Position numbers and translations under genes: made by a program
Notes under the pieces: model-generated
The model's database searches: none
Told to the model about the DNA's origin: nothing
The model's input: only the letters and a program-made list of their open reading frames with translations
DNA from: Musa acuminata AAA Group
Lineage: Eukaryota; Streptophyta; Magnoliopsida; Zingiberales; Musaceae
Direction of reading: 5' to 3'
Assembly (NCBI RefSeq): GCF_036884655.1
Contig: NC_088355.1
Coordinates: 38,135,001 to 38,199,000 of the forward strand
Length of the DNA stretch: 64,000 bases
In this document: positions 32,960-44,273 of the stretch, piece by piece
How the letters are laid out: each line of letters opens with the position of its first letter
Position numbering within the stretch: the first letter of the stretch is position 1

Positions 32960-35851
32960 GTTTGCGTGCCTTGTTTTTCTGGCCCTTTTCTATTAATTGT
33001 ACGCTATTCGTCTGTATCCCTCATTTGCTACCTTCCGTGGCTGTCGTACACTTGAGGCTTTTTTGGAGTATGATCATCTCTTTCGATCCGTGTTCGGGAG
33101 GGTTTTTTTTTTACTGGAGATCATTTACTGTTATTTTTTCTTTATGATTTGAAGGCGTAGGTCTTGTTTTTCTCTTCTATAAATCTTCGTCTGCACTTTG
33201 TAGTGTTCTATTAGACTCACAATATTATCGTCTACGTTGATTGTCTTCGTTATTGAATTGGTATCATTAAGATCATTCAGTTCGCGAAGAAACTTTTGTT
33301 TCATAGATCTTTATTATCCTGTGTGTATGCCACATTTGAGGGATTGTAATCTTCATTTGTATGATGCAGCATATTTATTTATGTTTCATGCTGATGTCTT
33401 CACAGAAACCTAGAAGCACTGCCATTTATTTACATTGTGGTTTCTCCTCTTTTTCTGTATGTTAGGATGAAGTGCTTTTGTTATACTGCCCTGCATTTAA
33501 TGCGAATAGCTTATCATATAATAAGATCGGATATGAATAAAACAAAGAGACATCTTTCTTGCACATGTTACATGCATAGATGATATCTCTGGTGCTGAAA
33601 CCTGAAAGTACCAAAAAAGATTGATTTCATATCTCGCTCAGGTGATTTGTTGCTAGTATTCTTGGGCACAGGTTACGAAGGGCATCTACCTAGATCTGTT
33701 TGTGTATGAGTTATTTGGCTAAGTTGTATTGGGTGATGAAGAAAAAGGTATTGAAGTAACTCCGTAAGGCCTTTTCACGTAAGAAGATATATTGTGAGTC
33801 AGGTTCAAGATCGGGTTTTCTTCTTCCTGATGAGAGGGATGGGACCAGAGTTGATGCGGTCAACTGTGGTAGATAAAGATTTGAGTTTATTTCCACACCT
33901 GATTCGGGGCCCAGCTTGAGTCAGAGTCGATTAGAGTTTTAGATCTAATCAGTATTTGGTGTAGATTATCTCTTTTTCATGTATTTTTTGGAGAATTTTG
34001 TTTTTTTGTTTCATTTGATTTCAGATGTATATTTGCTTTTTAGATCTAAGTTGATCGATTAGTATTTTTTATTACTGCTATTCTCAGTCTACTTTTAGTT
34101 CTGTTAAATCTTTGTGTCGGTGATCCTCACCAAAATAGTCGATCAGCTTGACCTGTTGCGAGGATCCTGCCCGATGTGGTTGAGGACACCCAAATGTGTG
34201 ATTCCCGAGGGTGGGGTCTAGCTCCCGATGTCCCTTTTCGTGCATCAAGACCTTTGTCGGATGGGACTCCCTACCAAGTCCCCTTAGCCAGGTTCCCTAA
34301 CCACAAGCAGTTAGGAAATATTATTCGAAATACGAAATGGAAAATATTTGGGAAATATTTTCTTCTCCGATTGTTGTTGACATTATAGATTTGTTCTGTC
34401 ACATTTTGTCCTTTCTGCCTAGTTAGCAGCCACGAATCAAGCCCCAGTTGAAGGCGAATATTCCCCTATCAAGTTGAATTTTATTTGGTTTTGGGATAGG
34501 ATTATGTCCATGTGATCATATCTATCGAGCTTTGATTTAATGGGGTATGGAGTCTTAGCTACACAACATCATGGGCTGAGACAGAAGTTCCGTGTTTTAT
34601 TTCTTTTTTAGAGTTTTTACCGAATAGACCTACTGACTCCTTATGTGTGTGTGTTTTTTGTTTGTGGAAAGTGTATTGTTGTTAGTGATTAGTTTGATGT
34701 GACAAATTTTTATCAACAGAAACTGCCTTCCCTTAATCCCTAAGCGTTTTTCTCTTCTTGCTCATGGTTATTCCCTTTGCTTCTCATTCCTCTCTTCTCT
34801 TTGTGGTACCTTTACCATTATTTTCTTCCTCTTGTCAATTGTCTCACTAAATTGATTGTTAAAAATGAGAAATAGCAAAGACAGACAGGTGTAAAAATGG
34901 CTATATTGGACAAGACAAGGCTTTTATTTATGAATCCAAAAAAGAGAATATATGAAAATCTTTACTGGTTGTGAAAGGATGTTATTGGTTGTTCGTTTAC
35001 ATCAATCCTTGAGAAAAAAAAATTTTACATGGCTCCTTCATGAAGAATTTATAAATGTGAGGGTGAGTTTGTAAAGGTAAGTATGAAAGTAATGGAAAAA
35101 TAGATAATTGCATGTGTGTCGTGTTTTCAATTGATTACCGATCAACTGGCCTTGTCCATGACTACATGCAATTGACGAAAAATTGATTCAATGATTATGA
35201 GCAACAAGTAGAACATCGGGATACATAATAAAATGGATGAGGCCAAAGTTCAGGTCAAGTTGGATGGGAATGTTGAAGTTGTGCTGTAGACCTAATAACA
35301 TTATTTGGTGAACTTATGTTGTGCAAACTGGCATGATATGTAGATGCTTGATACGAATTTGACCTGACTTCAACTACTAGCAGGCTACATTTTCCAGACA
35401 TGAACCAACATGTTAGGGTGTCAGTTCAAGTTAAGCAAGTCTAGATCGCATGGACCCTATAACTGAATTTGGCTTTTTACTGTCATGGATTGCTAGTTGC
35501 AATTATCCTGATATTGTAACTCAACTATATATCCTAGTCCTTTCATACGTTTGCTAGAAATAATAGCCAAAATTTTGTTTTGTACTTCATTTTTTCATCA
35601 TTAGTTCTTTATTCCAACTCTTTCTGATACAAATTCAGTTGACATATAATCCACTAGCCTGGATCCCCCAGTTTTATATCCATTGTTTTCTTCTTATGCA
35701 TAAAGTCTCCTTGTTTTTTGTTATGTTATAAATCTTTGTGCCTGATTCAGTTCTGTGTATATAATGTGTCATGAAATAAATTATACACCTCTATTCATTT
35801 ATGTGAATCAACCCAATTACTTTACTCATTTTATGTTTGCAATTTTCAAGG

Positions 35852-36604
35852 ATGTCTCGCCGCTATGATAGCCGGACAACAATTTTCTCCCCTGAAGGTC
35901 GCCTGTACCAAGTGGAATATGCCATGGAGGCCATCGGCAATGCTGGGGCAGCTATCGGCATCCTAGCACGTGATGGTGTTATCCTAGTTGGCGAGAAGAA
36001 GGTCACCTCCAAACTCCTCCAGACGTCCCGATCAACTGAAAAGATGTACAAGATCGACGACCACCTTGCATGTGCTGTCGCTGGCATCATGTCTGATGCC
36101 AACATCCTAATCAATACTGCCCGAGTCCAGGCTCAGCGATACACCTTCGCTTACCAGGAGCCCATGCCTGTTGAGCAGCTGGTTCAATCCCTCTGCGACA
36201 CTAAGCAGGGCTACACCCAGTTCGGTGGCCTCCGGCCTTTTGGGGTTTCCTTCCTTTTTGCAGGATGGGACAAGAACTATGGTTTCCAGCTATACATGAG
36301 TGATCCTAGTGGCAATTACAGCGGATGGAAGGCTGCAGCGATTGGTGCCAACAACCAGGCAGCACAGTCGATGCTGAAGCAAGACTACAAAGATGACTTC
36401 ACAAGGGAGGAAGCGGTGCAGCTCGCACTCATGGTGCTGAGCAAGACGATGGACAGCACAAGCCTTACATCCGAGAAGCTTGAACTGGCAGAAATTTTTG
36501 TCGAGCCTTCTGGGGATGTGAAGTATCAGGTATGTAAGCCGGAGTTACTGGAGAAGTTGCTGGTGAAGCATGGGGTAACTCAAGCTGCGACGGAGTCCGC
36601 TTAG
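35852..36604 (+). CDS. PAC1: 20S proteasome subunit alpha type-4 (alpha3)
   Basis: An uninterrupted coding exon of 250 aa, the usual length of plant PAC1. It forms part of the outer alpha ring of the 20S proteasome core, which gates substrate entry in cytosol and nucleus. The alpha-subunit signature is at the N-terminus ([20 protein letters not shown], residues 5-24). Further marks are [44 protein letters not shown] and [19 protein letters not shown]. The start is the ATG right after the intron acceptor CAAG (35850). A longer frame from 35837 only adds intron bases. The coding sequence has no introns; the only intron is in the leader. It is present once, since the left duplication unit lacks this exon. 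Confidence 0.97.
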   Translation: MSRRYDSRTTIFSPEGRLYQVEYAMEAIGNAGAAIGILARDGVILVGEKKVTSKLLQTSRSTEKMYKIDDHLACAVAGIMSDANILINTARVQAQRYTFAYQEPMPVEQLVQSLCDTKQGYTQFGGLRPFGVSFLFAGWDKNYGFQLYMSDPSGNYSGWKAAAIGANNQAAQSMLKQDYKDDFTREEAVQLALMVLSKTMDSTSLTSEKLELAEIFVEPSGDVKYQVCKPELLEKLLVKHGVTQAATESA

Positions 36605-37230
36605 GTTCGGGGTTTCCTGAGTCACTTATATTGGCCCCTGGAGATCTTTGATGGGAACTTACTTAGCACCTGCAATCCAATGACAGTGCCCCCTTAGAAC
36701 AGTTGTTGGATTAGGGTTCAAAAATTATGTTTTGAAATATAAATCTTTTTATTTAAAATGCAAAGCATGTTTCTTTGTATGAACTTTTCAATTTGAATCC
36801 TTCGCTTGTTTATTTTTTGGGGGTTGTAGCTTTGTCTTAAAATCATGTGCTGTGTGGCTGAGGATGGCTCGATCAGATTTCATACTTAGTGTGAAGAAAG
36901 ATATTACTTTCTTCAAATGCTTAGTGTGAAGACAGAGTTTGTAATAGTAGATTCACACCAAGTTATAATATATCTGAGTTCAAATGAGAATATAAATCTG
37001 TTTCTAAGCTCGAGACCGCAGTTTGTGTTTTTGATAGAGGATAGGTGAAGCAGAGATGGGACATACACGAAAAAGAAGTTAAAAGACTTATTTGCCACTC
37101 GAGAATATCCCAATTGATAGACGACTCAGCCTTATCTCACACGTGCCAACGGCGCTCACTTGGAAACCCATCGGCCGGAACTCGTCGCGCGCGCTCTCCT
37201 CTTCCCCGTCCGTCCGTCGGCAAGAGCGCA
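36605..37230. other. Intergenic region between PAC1 and the aldolase gene
   Basis: This holds the PAC1 3' UTR (AT-rich, ending about 36780), then about 450 bp that must contain the aldolase promoter and its CT/GC-rich leader. The open frames overlapping 37045-37230 on both strands are shadows. Confidence 0.6.
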
Positions 37231-40200
37231 ATGGCTCTCGCGAGCTGCTTCTCTCCTCCTTTTCGGCCTCCTCTCTGTGCCGGTGGCCGCTCGTTATCTC
37301 CAGTCGCCTGCGCTTGCGCACAGACCGTCACCACCGCTCCTGCTGCTCCTTCCCTCCCCAAAGCCCTACCGGCGATCCTGGACTCTAGGCTCATCGCGTG
37401 CCTCCGAGCTCGAGAGTACTTCCCGCCCCCATTTCGTCTCCCATTTTTTCGATATCTGACAATGAAGCTATCAATCAATGTAAGCTGTAATTTTGTATGA
37501 CTTGTGAGCGCTCCTAGTATAATCTTCCAACAGAATTGATTCAAAGCGTTCATTCTCGCGTATGTTATTGCACCGTCTTCGATGTCCTCGAAACGAACTA
37601 GATGCTTTTTACGTGTGTTCTTTTACCTTCTCTAATGCCTAGGAAATGAACTAGATGCTTTTTGGAACCAATAGTTTCTCAGTTATCCGAACATGATAAG
37701 TTGATAATGACGTTTGAAGTCTTTAAGGATTCGTTAAGCTGTCTTAATCTGTGTACTTATCTATGTTAGGTGGGTTATGTTTATAACCCACATGTTTAAA
37801 ACAATATGTTATGTTTCTTAGTTTGATGATTATGATACTGTTTCATCACATTTTTAGGATAATATTCCTATTTTGGATTTTGCTAGAACTGCCTCTAACA
37901 TTCTTCATATGCATGCTATTTAAATGCTTGAACTAAGATTACAAAAATGGTGAATATGGCTTATGCTTGAAAAATATTTTGTAGTGGAAATACCGCGATG
38001 GAAGCTGCTTGTGCTGCTCTTAGTGGTGGCATATCCGTTGTAAGTCCTATTCGGAAGTTGTTTTAGCTTTTCAAATGATATTTGAGTTTATTTGCCACCA
38101 TTGTCTAATAAGACTTCCTTTCTAAAATGTGTAGCTAGAGATTGTGATGTCTACTCCAGGTGTGTTGGAGGTTGTTTCTTGTTCCTTAATGTGTGAAAAT
38201 TCTTCTTGCCTTTTCTGATTAGACATATGTAAAGATACTCATGAATCTTTTCTATTAGGTGATAAGAGGACTTTTAAAGGATTATCCTTCATCGGTAATA
38301 GGGGTAAGTTAACAACAATTTTGAGTTGCTATACTGGCTTTCCGTCATTTTGCTGTATGCACAATGTTATTATGTTTCAAAACCTTTGGGTTTCCGAAAA
38401 CATTCTTGACAAGGACAAGGATAAAATATCAAATGAGCTATTTTATAACCACAACAAAACTGTAACCAAAAGTATCTCATCAGAATATAAGGTAAAACTT
38501 AGGTGCCTGTATTTGTCCATGTTATCTCAGCTATATAAATATCTCAGCTTATGTTCATGTAATTATTGAAATGTCAATTTTATACCATCATAAATAATTG
38601 AAATGGGATGTGAACGTCTACTTGGTGGCAGTCTTTGTTATCGTCTAGTCTTACACACAGAAATCTGAATAAAACTGCTTTATTTTTTATTAATATCTTC
38701 GAGTAAACTGTATGACTATTGACTGAAAAATTATGCAATTATTTTTCAGCATCCTTTTGCTGCTTTAGATGATATCAATTTCTACATTTTATTTGATGTA
38801 GGTTGGTACTGTCTTAAATGCTGAGGATGCAAGAAAAGCTGTGAAAGCTGGAGCCCAGTTTCTCATGAGTCCTGGTACAGTCATGGTATGAGCCCATGTT
38901 TAATTCATATAGATTTGGTTTGTTTATATGTTAACTATACTTTCAGGTCTGTCGACTGTATTTTTTGTCTTTATAATTTCTTGCATTCCTTGATAAAGTA
39001 AATGAAGATATCATTAGTGATGCACTTTCCCTCTTGCACGGTGTTCTAGCTTACTCTTGTTTTTCCTGTTTGTCATGTTGATATTGTCATAGGGATTATG
39101 CTCTGAAAAAGTTCGAGCTTTGGCATCACCATAAGGTCCTTCCTATGTGACATTGGCGACTAGGATTTGAATTTTAGTAACAACCTCTCTGCTTGCAGAG
39201 GTAAAATTGAGTACCATGATCCTTCTCAAATTCTATGTTAGTGGTAGTCTCATGCACTAGACAGATCCTTTATTTGGTATTATTATTGATTCTGGTATTT
39301 TTGCTTGGTTAAACATTATAAATTATATACGATGATTTTTCTTACTTGATGAGTAAACTTTTTGAAGTATTTTAATTTATATTGTAATGTTATGCTCTAT
39401 TCATTTTGTCCTACATTCTGATATTCAATCACCCAAAACCCCTGGTGTGACCAGAATTTGGTTTCAGATGTAGTGCAAATCCATATTCCTCAGATCAGTG
39501 TATAATACCATTAGTGTCTCTATGGTAGATATCGCACATTCATTGTTGCTTCTTTGTTTTAGGAGATATTACTAGATCTTCAAAACACTGATGTCTTATA
39601 TATTCCAGGAGCGATGACGCCAACAGAAGTAAGTCTGTTTTTCCATTGCCCAAATATAATGAAATAAAATGCATTCTTTTAATTTTATCATTTTTACTAT
39701 ATTTTTTTATAGCAATATGATACCATATTTTCTTAAGCACGCATACTTGCTGTTTATTTAGCTTATTATTCATTCCAATTGTTTACTCAATTATTATGAT
39801 GTATAGGTATTATCTGCATATAATGCTGGTGCAAGAATTATCAAGGTGACCTTCATAATCTTTTCATAGCTGTAAAATGATTATAACAACACTGAAACTA
39901 AAGAATAGTGTATGAATCTGTAGCAATTTTGTATGCTTATAGTTAAGAAATGAGTAATTTTTTGCAGTTATCATATTAATGGTAGTTATTGATTTGTCTA
40001 CCTTGGTGATTATGTTGAATTTGTCATTTTATAAATAAAAGAACAAATATTTGCTTTTTTTTTTCTTTTACTTGGTGATAACCTATATGAGCAAAAGTGG
40101 GAAATAAAAACTGACTCGATATTGAGTTTATGTAACAAAAAACTTTTGGTAAATGTTTTGCTAGGGAAACTTTGCTTGCTCTCTTTTCTATATAGGCAAT

Positions 40201-43037
40201 TACTGCCAGCTGTCTTTTGTCTCTACTTCATTACCTACTAACCTGAAACCATGGTTTGCCTTACTGATCCATACTAGTATATTGACTAGCTATCGGTATA
40301 GTACGCATCGAGTTGTACTGAGCCATATTGAGTGTACTGGCACATGGTACATGGGGGTGCACAAATATACTGCCCGTACCGATCCCCCGTTAGACCGATA
40401 TGTACTGTTTATAGTATACTAAGTGGTATTCCACGGTATGGTAAACCTTACCTGAAAGGCTGAAACCACTATTGAACTTATAAGAAAGCATAAGGTCCTT
40501 ACTTTTATCGTGGCATCAATAGTTCCAACCCTTTTTGTGGAACCCTCTATGAGTTACCTTGCTTAATGAGGTCATTCAATAAAAGCAGAGCTATATTAGT
40601 ACCAAATTACCAATAGTGTTTTATTTGCTGGTACATTGGCAAATCATATTGGAATATCTGATAGTTTCATGCTGTATCATGTTGCATGGAGAAAGAATCT
40701 GCTGTACTTTTCAAAATCTTAAAAGGAGATATTTAATGGTCACTTTTTAGTTTTTTTTTTCTTTTCTAGATTTATCCAGTTTCGGTCTTAGGTGGATGCG
40801 ATTATATAAAAGCACTTAAAAAACCATTCCCCCATATTCCAATGGTTGCTTCGCAAGGCACCACGACAGGTTAGCTATCTCAACTACACAAACTTCTTCA
40901 ATATTTTTTTTTTACATTAGTTAACATTTTACTCTCATTATGTTTGCTGTCTTCTTAACTTTTTTGTACCAAGGCACATCATAACTAGCTGCACTGAATC
41001 ACATGTTTCATCTGTAATAGATATTTCAACAACTTATTCAGACCCAAAATATTACTGAATGTATAATACATTGTTACGGAAGATGTGTCACAACTTAGTG
41101 TGCACCACATAGCAGTCAAGAATTGTGCATCCAAGGTTCTTTGGCTTAATTTTCGAGGACTGCTTATGTTTTGTCTCTTCTTTCCATTTCCTTTGCTGCT
41201 TATGCTCTTTCCATAGGTGTGGAAGATACACGGGAGTCATGTCACTGTGTCACTGAGATTGCTGCACATTGAGGTGCTCCTCTGAAGTTGTTTCAAACTT
41301 TATCCCCAAAGTACGATCAATAGGTTTCTGCAGAGGTTCCACCCTTTTTTGTATAGACAACATTAGAGGGGTAATCCTAGGTGGGTATTCGGTGGAGAAA
41401 AAAAAATCTTAACAAGAGGAAACAAATAAAGATTTTAATTTTAATCACATTAGTTGATCAAAAAAGCATCTTTTTTTGAGATATATTTATATATATGTAT
41501 ATAAATATAAGTTATATTTATATACATGTAAAAAAAAGCCCTTTTTGAGATATATTTATATATATGTATATGTTAATTCCAGCAAAAAAGCATCTTTTAT
41601 CCTTGAAGCATTTTATATATAAGTTAAATTGAATTAGTTGATCAAGCCTTTGCTCTGGAGATTATACAGTTAATATATTGACTATCATTCATTTGCAATC
41701 TTTTCTTTGGATCATGGTATGCTATTTGAGCTATTCCATGTGAACTAAAGATGCTTCTTGCATAAGCTTTATAAATGCGCTATTGTTAATGTAGTCAAAG
41801 AAAAGGCACAATTTGTAAATGCCTTTCTTCCCATTTGTAAATTTATAGTCCTTGATATTTGATAATATCATCGTTACCATTCTATATGTTCTAAATGTTA
41901 CAGACATTTGTAAATTTATAACCAAAGATTCTAAATGTTACAGACTTATACAAATGCTCCCTTCTAAATTGAGACATACTTCAGCTGAATTTCGGACAAA
42001 ATGGCACCTATAAAATCATTGGTCTTGCTTATTATGAATCTTTTTAATGGGGCTTTATATGACACCAACAAACTGACTATTCTCATTAAATTTGACTTGC
42101 ACAATTTTACTATTATCTTTTTGGTGAAAAAGGCACCTATTTGGTCATTCATGCTGTAAACACTTGTTTTGTGTAGTATGAACTTACTAGTTATATGATA
42201 GTATTCTTCCAAGGAAACTGATCCTCAATATAAGTCTAGCATATTCATCACTTGTTGCTACAATGTTCAAACTTGGCGCATGTCAAAAAATAATATTATT
42301 TCCAGCCTTCGACGTCTTCGCCGAACGCCGCAGATGAGGAGAAGACCGCGTTCTTCTCCTCGTATGACGTGACGAGGAGAAGAAAAGGAAGCGACGTTGC
42401 CGAGGCAACGTACGCCTCCTTTTTTTATTTTTTATATTATATATATATATATATATATACCAAACGGTACATCTTGACGTACAACTCAGTACACCTGTAC
42501 CGAGCGAAGCTCAATACGTCGGTACGGTATGAAGAAGAAGCCACCGGCCACAGGCGTCTCTAGCCTTCGACAAAGATCACAGCGAAGAAGAAGCCGAGCC
42601 GCCACCTCTATTACCTCCTAGATTGGGATCGTCGAGGGAGGGCAGCGATAGTCGAAATTGACCATTATCGGCCTATTTTTCGACCGTTACCGCCTAATAG
42701 AGCTCCATAGCAGATTAATGGTACCGCCTGGTAGCGAGCAGTCCACGTACCGGTCTACTGGCGGACCGGTACATACCGCTCAGTATGGGCGATATCATTC
42801 AATATTGTAATCCTTGATTGCTTCTAGGATTGGATTATGTTTTAGTTAACTTCTTATTTCAACTTTTCATGCTTATCAACAGATTCAATCAGAAAATACA
42901 TTGAGTGTGGAGCCTCAGCTGTTGTACTTTCAGATGCTATATTTGAGAAAGAAGCCATGAGACACAGAAATTTCGACGAAATACATAGGCTAGCTCATCT
43001 TGCCACTCTTCAAGTTGGCCAGGCTGGAAAATGTTAA
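37231..43037 (+). CDS. KDPG/KHG aldolase, probably plastid
   Basis: Nine exons: 37231-37415, 37985-38039, 38135-38170, 38259-38303, 38802-38885, 39563-39628, 39807-39845, 40770-40869 and 42883-43037, giving 254 aa. The family (Eda type) cleaves 2-keto-3-deoxy-6-phosphogluconate to pyruvate and glyceraldehyde 3-phosphate, or 4-hydroxy-2-oxoglutarate to pyruvate and glyoxylate. The Schiff-base Lys is K170 (ARIIK|IYPVSVLGG) and the general-base Glu is E82 (LEIVMSTPG). GTVLNAEDARKAVKAGAQF, MSPGTVM, YIPGAMTPTE and VASQGTTT complete the TIM barrel. The first 45 or so residues are rich in Ala, Ser and Pro with no acidic residue, like a transit peptide. Plant KDPG aldolase has been linked to a plastid Entner-Doudoroff route. 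The exon 1 to 2 joint (CGAGA|GTACTT) is the least certain. Confidence 0.9.
40240..40450. repeat. TACCG/CGGTA-rich dispersed repeat (copy 1)
   Basis: Within aldolase intron 7 a segment repeats motifs such as TGTACTGAGCC, GTACCGATC and GGTATGGTAAACC. It is related to 42300-42800 and 58865-59160. I take it as a short, non-coding dispersed element. Confidence 0.6.
42300..42800. repeat. TACCG/CGGTA-rich dispersed repeat (copy 2)
   Basis: This GC-rich island sits inside AT-rich aldolase intron 8. It carries a GAGGAGAAG..CTTCTCCTC inverted pair around GTATGACGTGACG (about 42335-42385), a (TA)n run, then many TACCG/CGGTA motifs (GTCGGTACGGTATG, GGACCGGTACATACCG). It explains most of the unusual length of this intron. 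Confidence 0.65.
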
Positions 43038-44273
43038 GCAAGTAAAAAGCTATGGTCGATAGCATTGAGATTTACGAGAATTGGCTTAACGCGTCACTCT
43101 TCTATTTTACATGTTTTTGGAAGGGCATCATGGTTTATTTCTCTTGGGATCTTCGTCACACTTAGTGTTGGAGCCAAAACAACTTGTTTCAGGTAAACAA
43201 CTCCTCTCGTCATTTTTGTTACTCTTCCTTTATATTTCAGCCCATTCCATCTGTTCAACTTCTCTTCTCTTTATGACAGGATCAGTCAGGTGGTTTCGAT
43301 CTCCCTTCTACTTCGATGCATGACTCCACAGTTCTCGGAAGGTGATGCTGCTTAAATCGTAAATCATTTTCCAAGCAGACCAGCAATTTGGGCTTGAATG
43401 TTCATTTCAGATGACCAGCCTTTAGTTCGTGTATTCATATCATCCATTTTGTTGATAAAGAGGACTAAAACCTAATGTAATCTCTTGTTTCATAGAAGAA
43501 AATACATCTTTTGATATGATTGATCAAATCATGTATAAGAATGTGGGAATTCAAAGCACATTGGAAGCTCTATATTCTTGTAGTAATACTTGATGGTCTC
43601 TGTGCATGTTTGTGTTCTTGTAGTAATGCTTATTGGTCGCTATAGGTGAACACAACACAATCTATAGAGGTTCTGTTTAGGCCGAGCGTGCAGCCCCAAT
43701 CGGTTTAATCTTAGCTCGTTTTAGACCGTACTGATAGACCGGCTTAAAGAGTGAACCGACCAATTCTTGAACCGATTGATGAATCAAACCACGCTGGTCG
43801 AACCGGTGCTGTCCTGATTCCAATCTCTTTCGGCCGGGCCGAATCGTCGCCACGGAATAGCTAACTCCAACCGACGCCGGCTCGAAGAAACCCCAGCGGA
43901 CCCTCGGCTCTCCTTTCCTTGAAATCCTTGATTCAATCAATCGTTTTCGTATCAGCTCGCGTCTCAATCGAGTTTTAGGGAGGCGAGAGAGAACTCGTTG
44001 GATTTCAAAGGTCTTGATCTTGCTTTCTCCGTCGCTCGATCGGGCCATGGCGACACCGAGCGAGCAATCCATCCTGGATTGAACCGTGGGCTCAGGTATT
44101 TGATTCCTCCAAACGGATTGTGGGTCGGTCGGAAGCATTTGACGCTTTTCTTGGAATGTCAGAAGATTAGGGTTGCGATCAATTTCTGCTCGTCATTCGG
44201 GAGGCGTTGATTTCTTGTTTGGTTGAAGCGATCGCCGAATTTGGTTTGGGGAGAAAGAGAGTCGAGCTGAGCG
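43038..44273. other. Intergenic region with an eIF3e-like promoter segment
   Basis: After the aldolase 3' UTR, the stretch 43558-43912 resembles 49822-50136, the 5' flank and leader of the eIF3e gene. Shared phrases include TTGGAAGCTCTATATTCTTG, TCCTGATTCCAA and CTCGAAGAAACCC.AGCG. The ZNF830-like gene's own leader follows. It contains a short upstream open frame at 44047-44082 (ATGGCGACACCGAGCGAG to TGA). Confidence 0.7.

Larger units (their letters stand above)
29086..35818. repeat. Right unit (R2) of the tandem gene-pair duplication
   Basis: This unit is colinear with 19968-29087. Differences include a 2.4-kb deletion through the translocator gene (joint at 31348), loss of two segments corresponding to about 25740-25870 and 26030-26160, and an extra stretch of roughly 170 bp at about 34586-34755. 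The unit continues into the functional PAC1 coding exon, so the duplication break lay within the PAC1 leader intron, about 30 bp before its acceptor. Confidence 0.93.

Noticed and set aside
35837..35851. Longer N-terminus for PAC1 starting MQFSRMSRR
   Set aside because: Those codons belong to the leader intron end (TTTTCAAG acceptor). The family starts at MSRRYDSRT.
37045..37553. Overlapping frames of 77-151 codons on both strands around aldolase exon 1
   Set aside because: They are shadows of the GC-rich transit-peptide exon. Only the frame from 37231 joins in phase to the downstream aldolase exons.
43677..44138. 153-codon minus-strand frame
   Set aside because: It is antisense to the leader region of the ZNF830-like gene and to the eIF3e-like promoter segment, has no family resemblance and no splice or promoter support.
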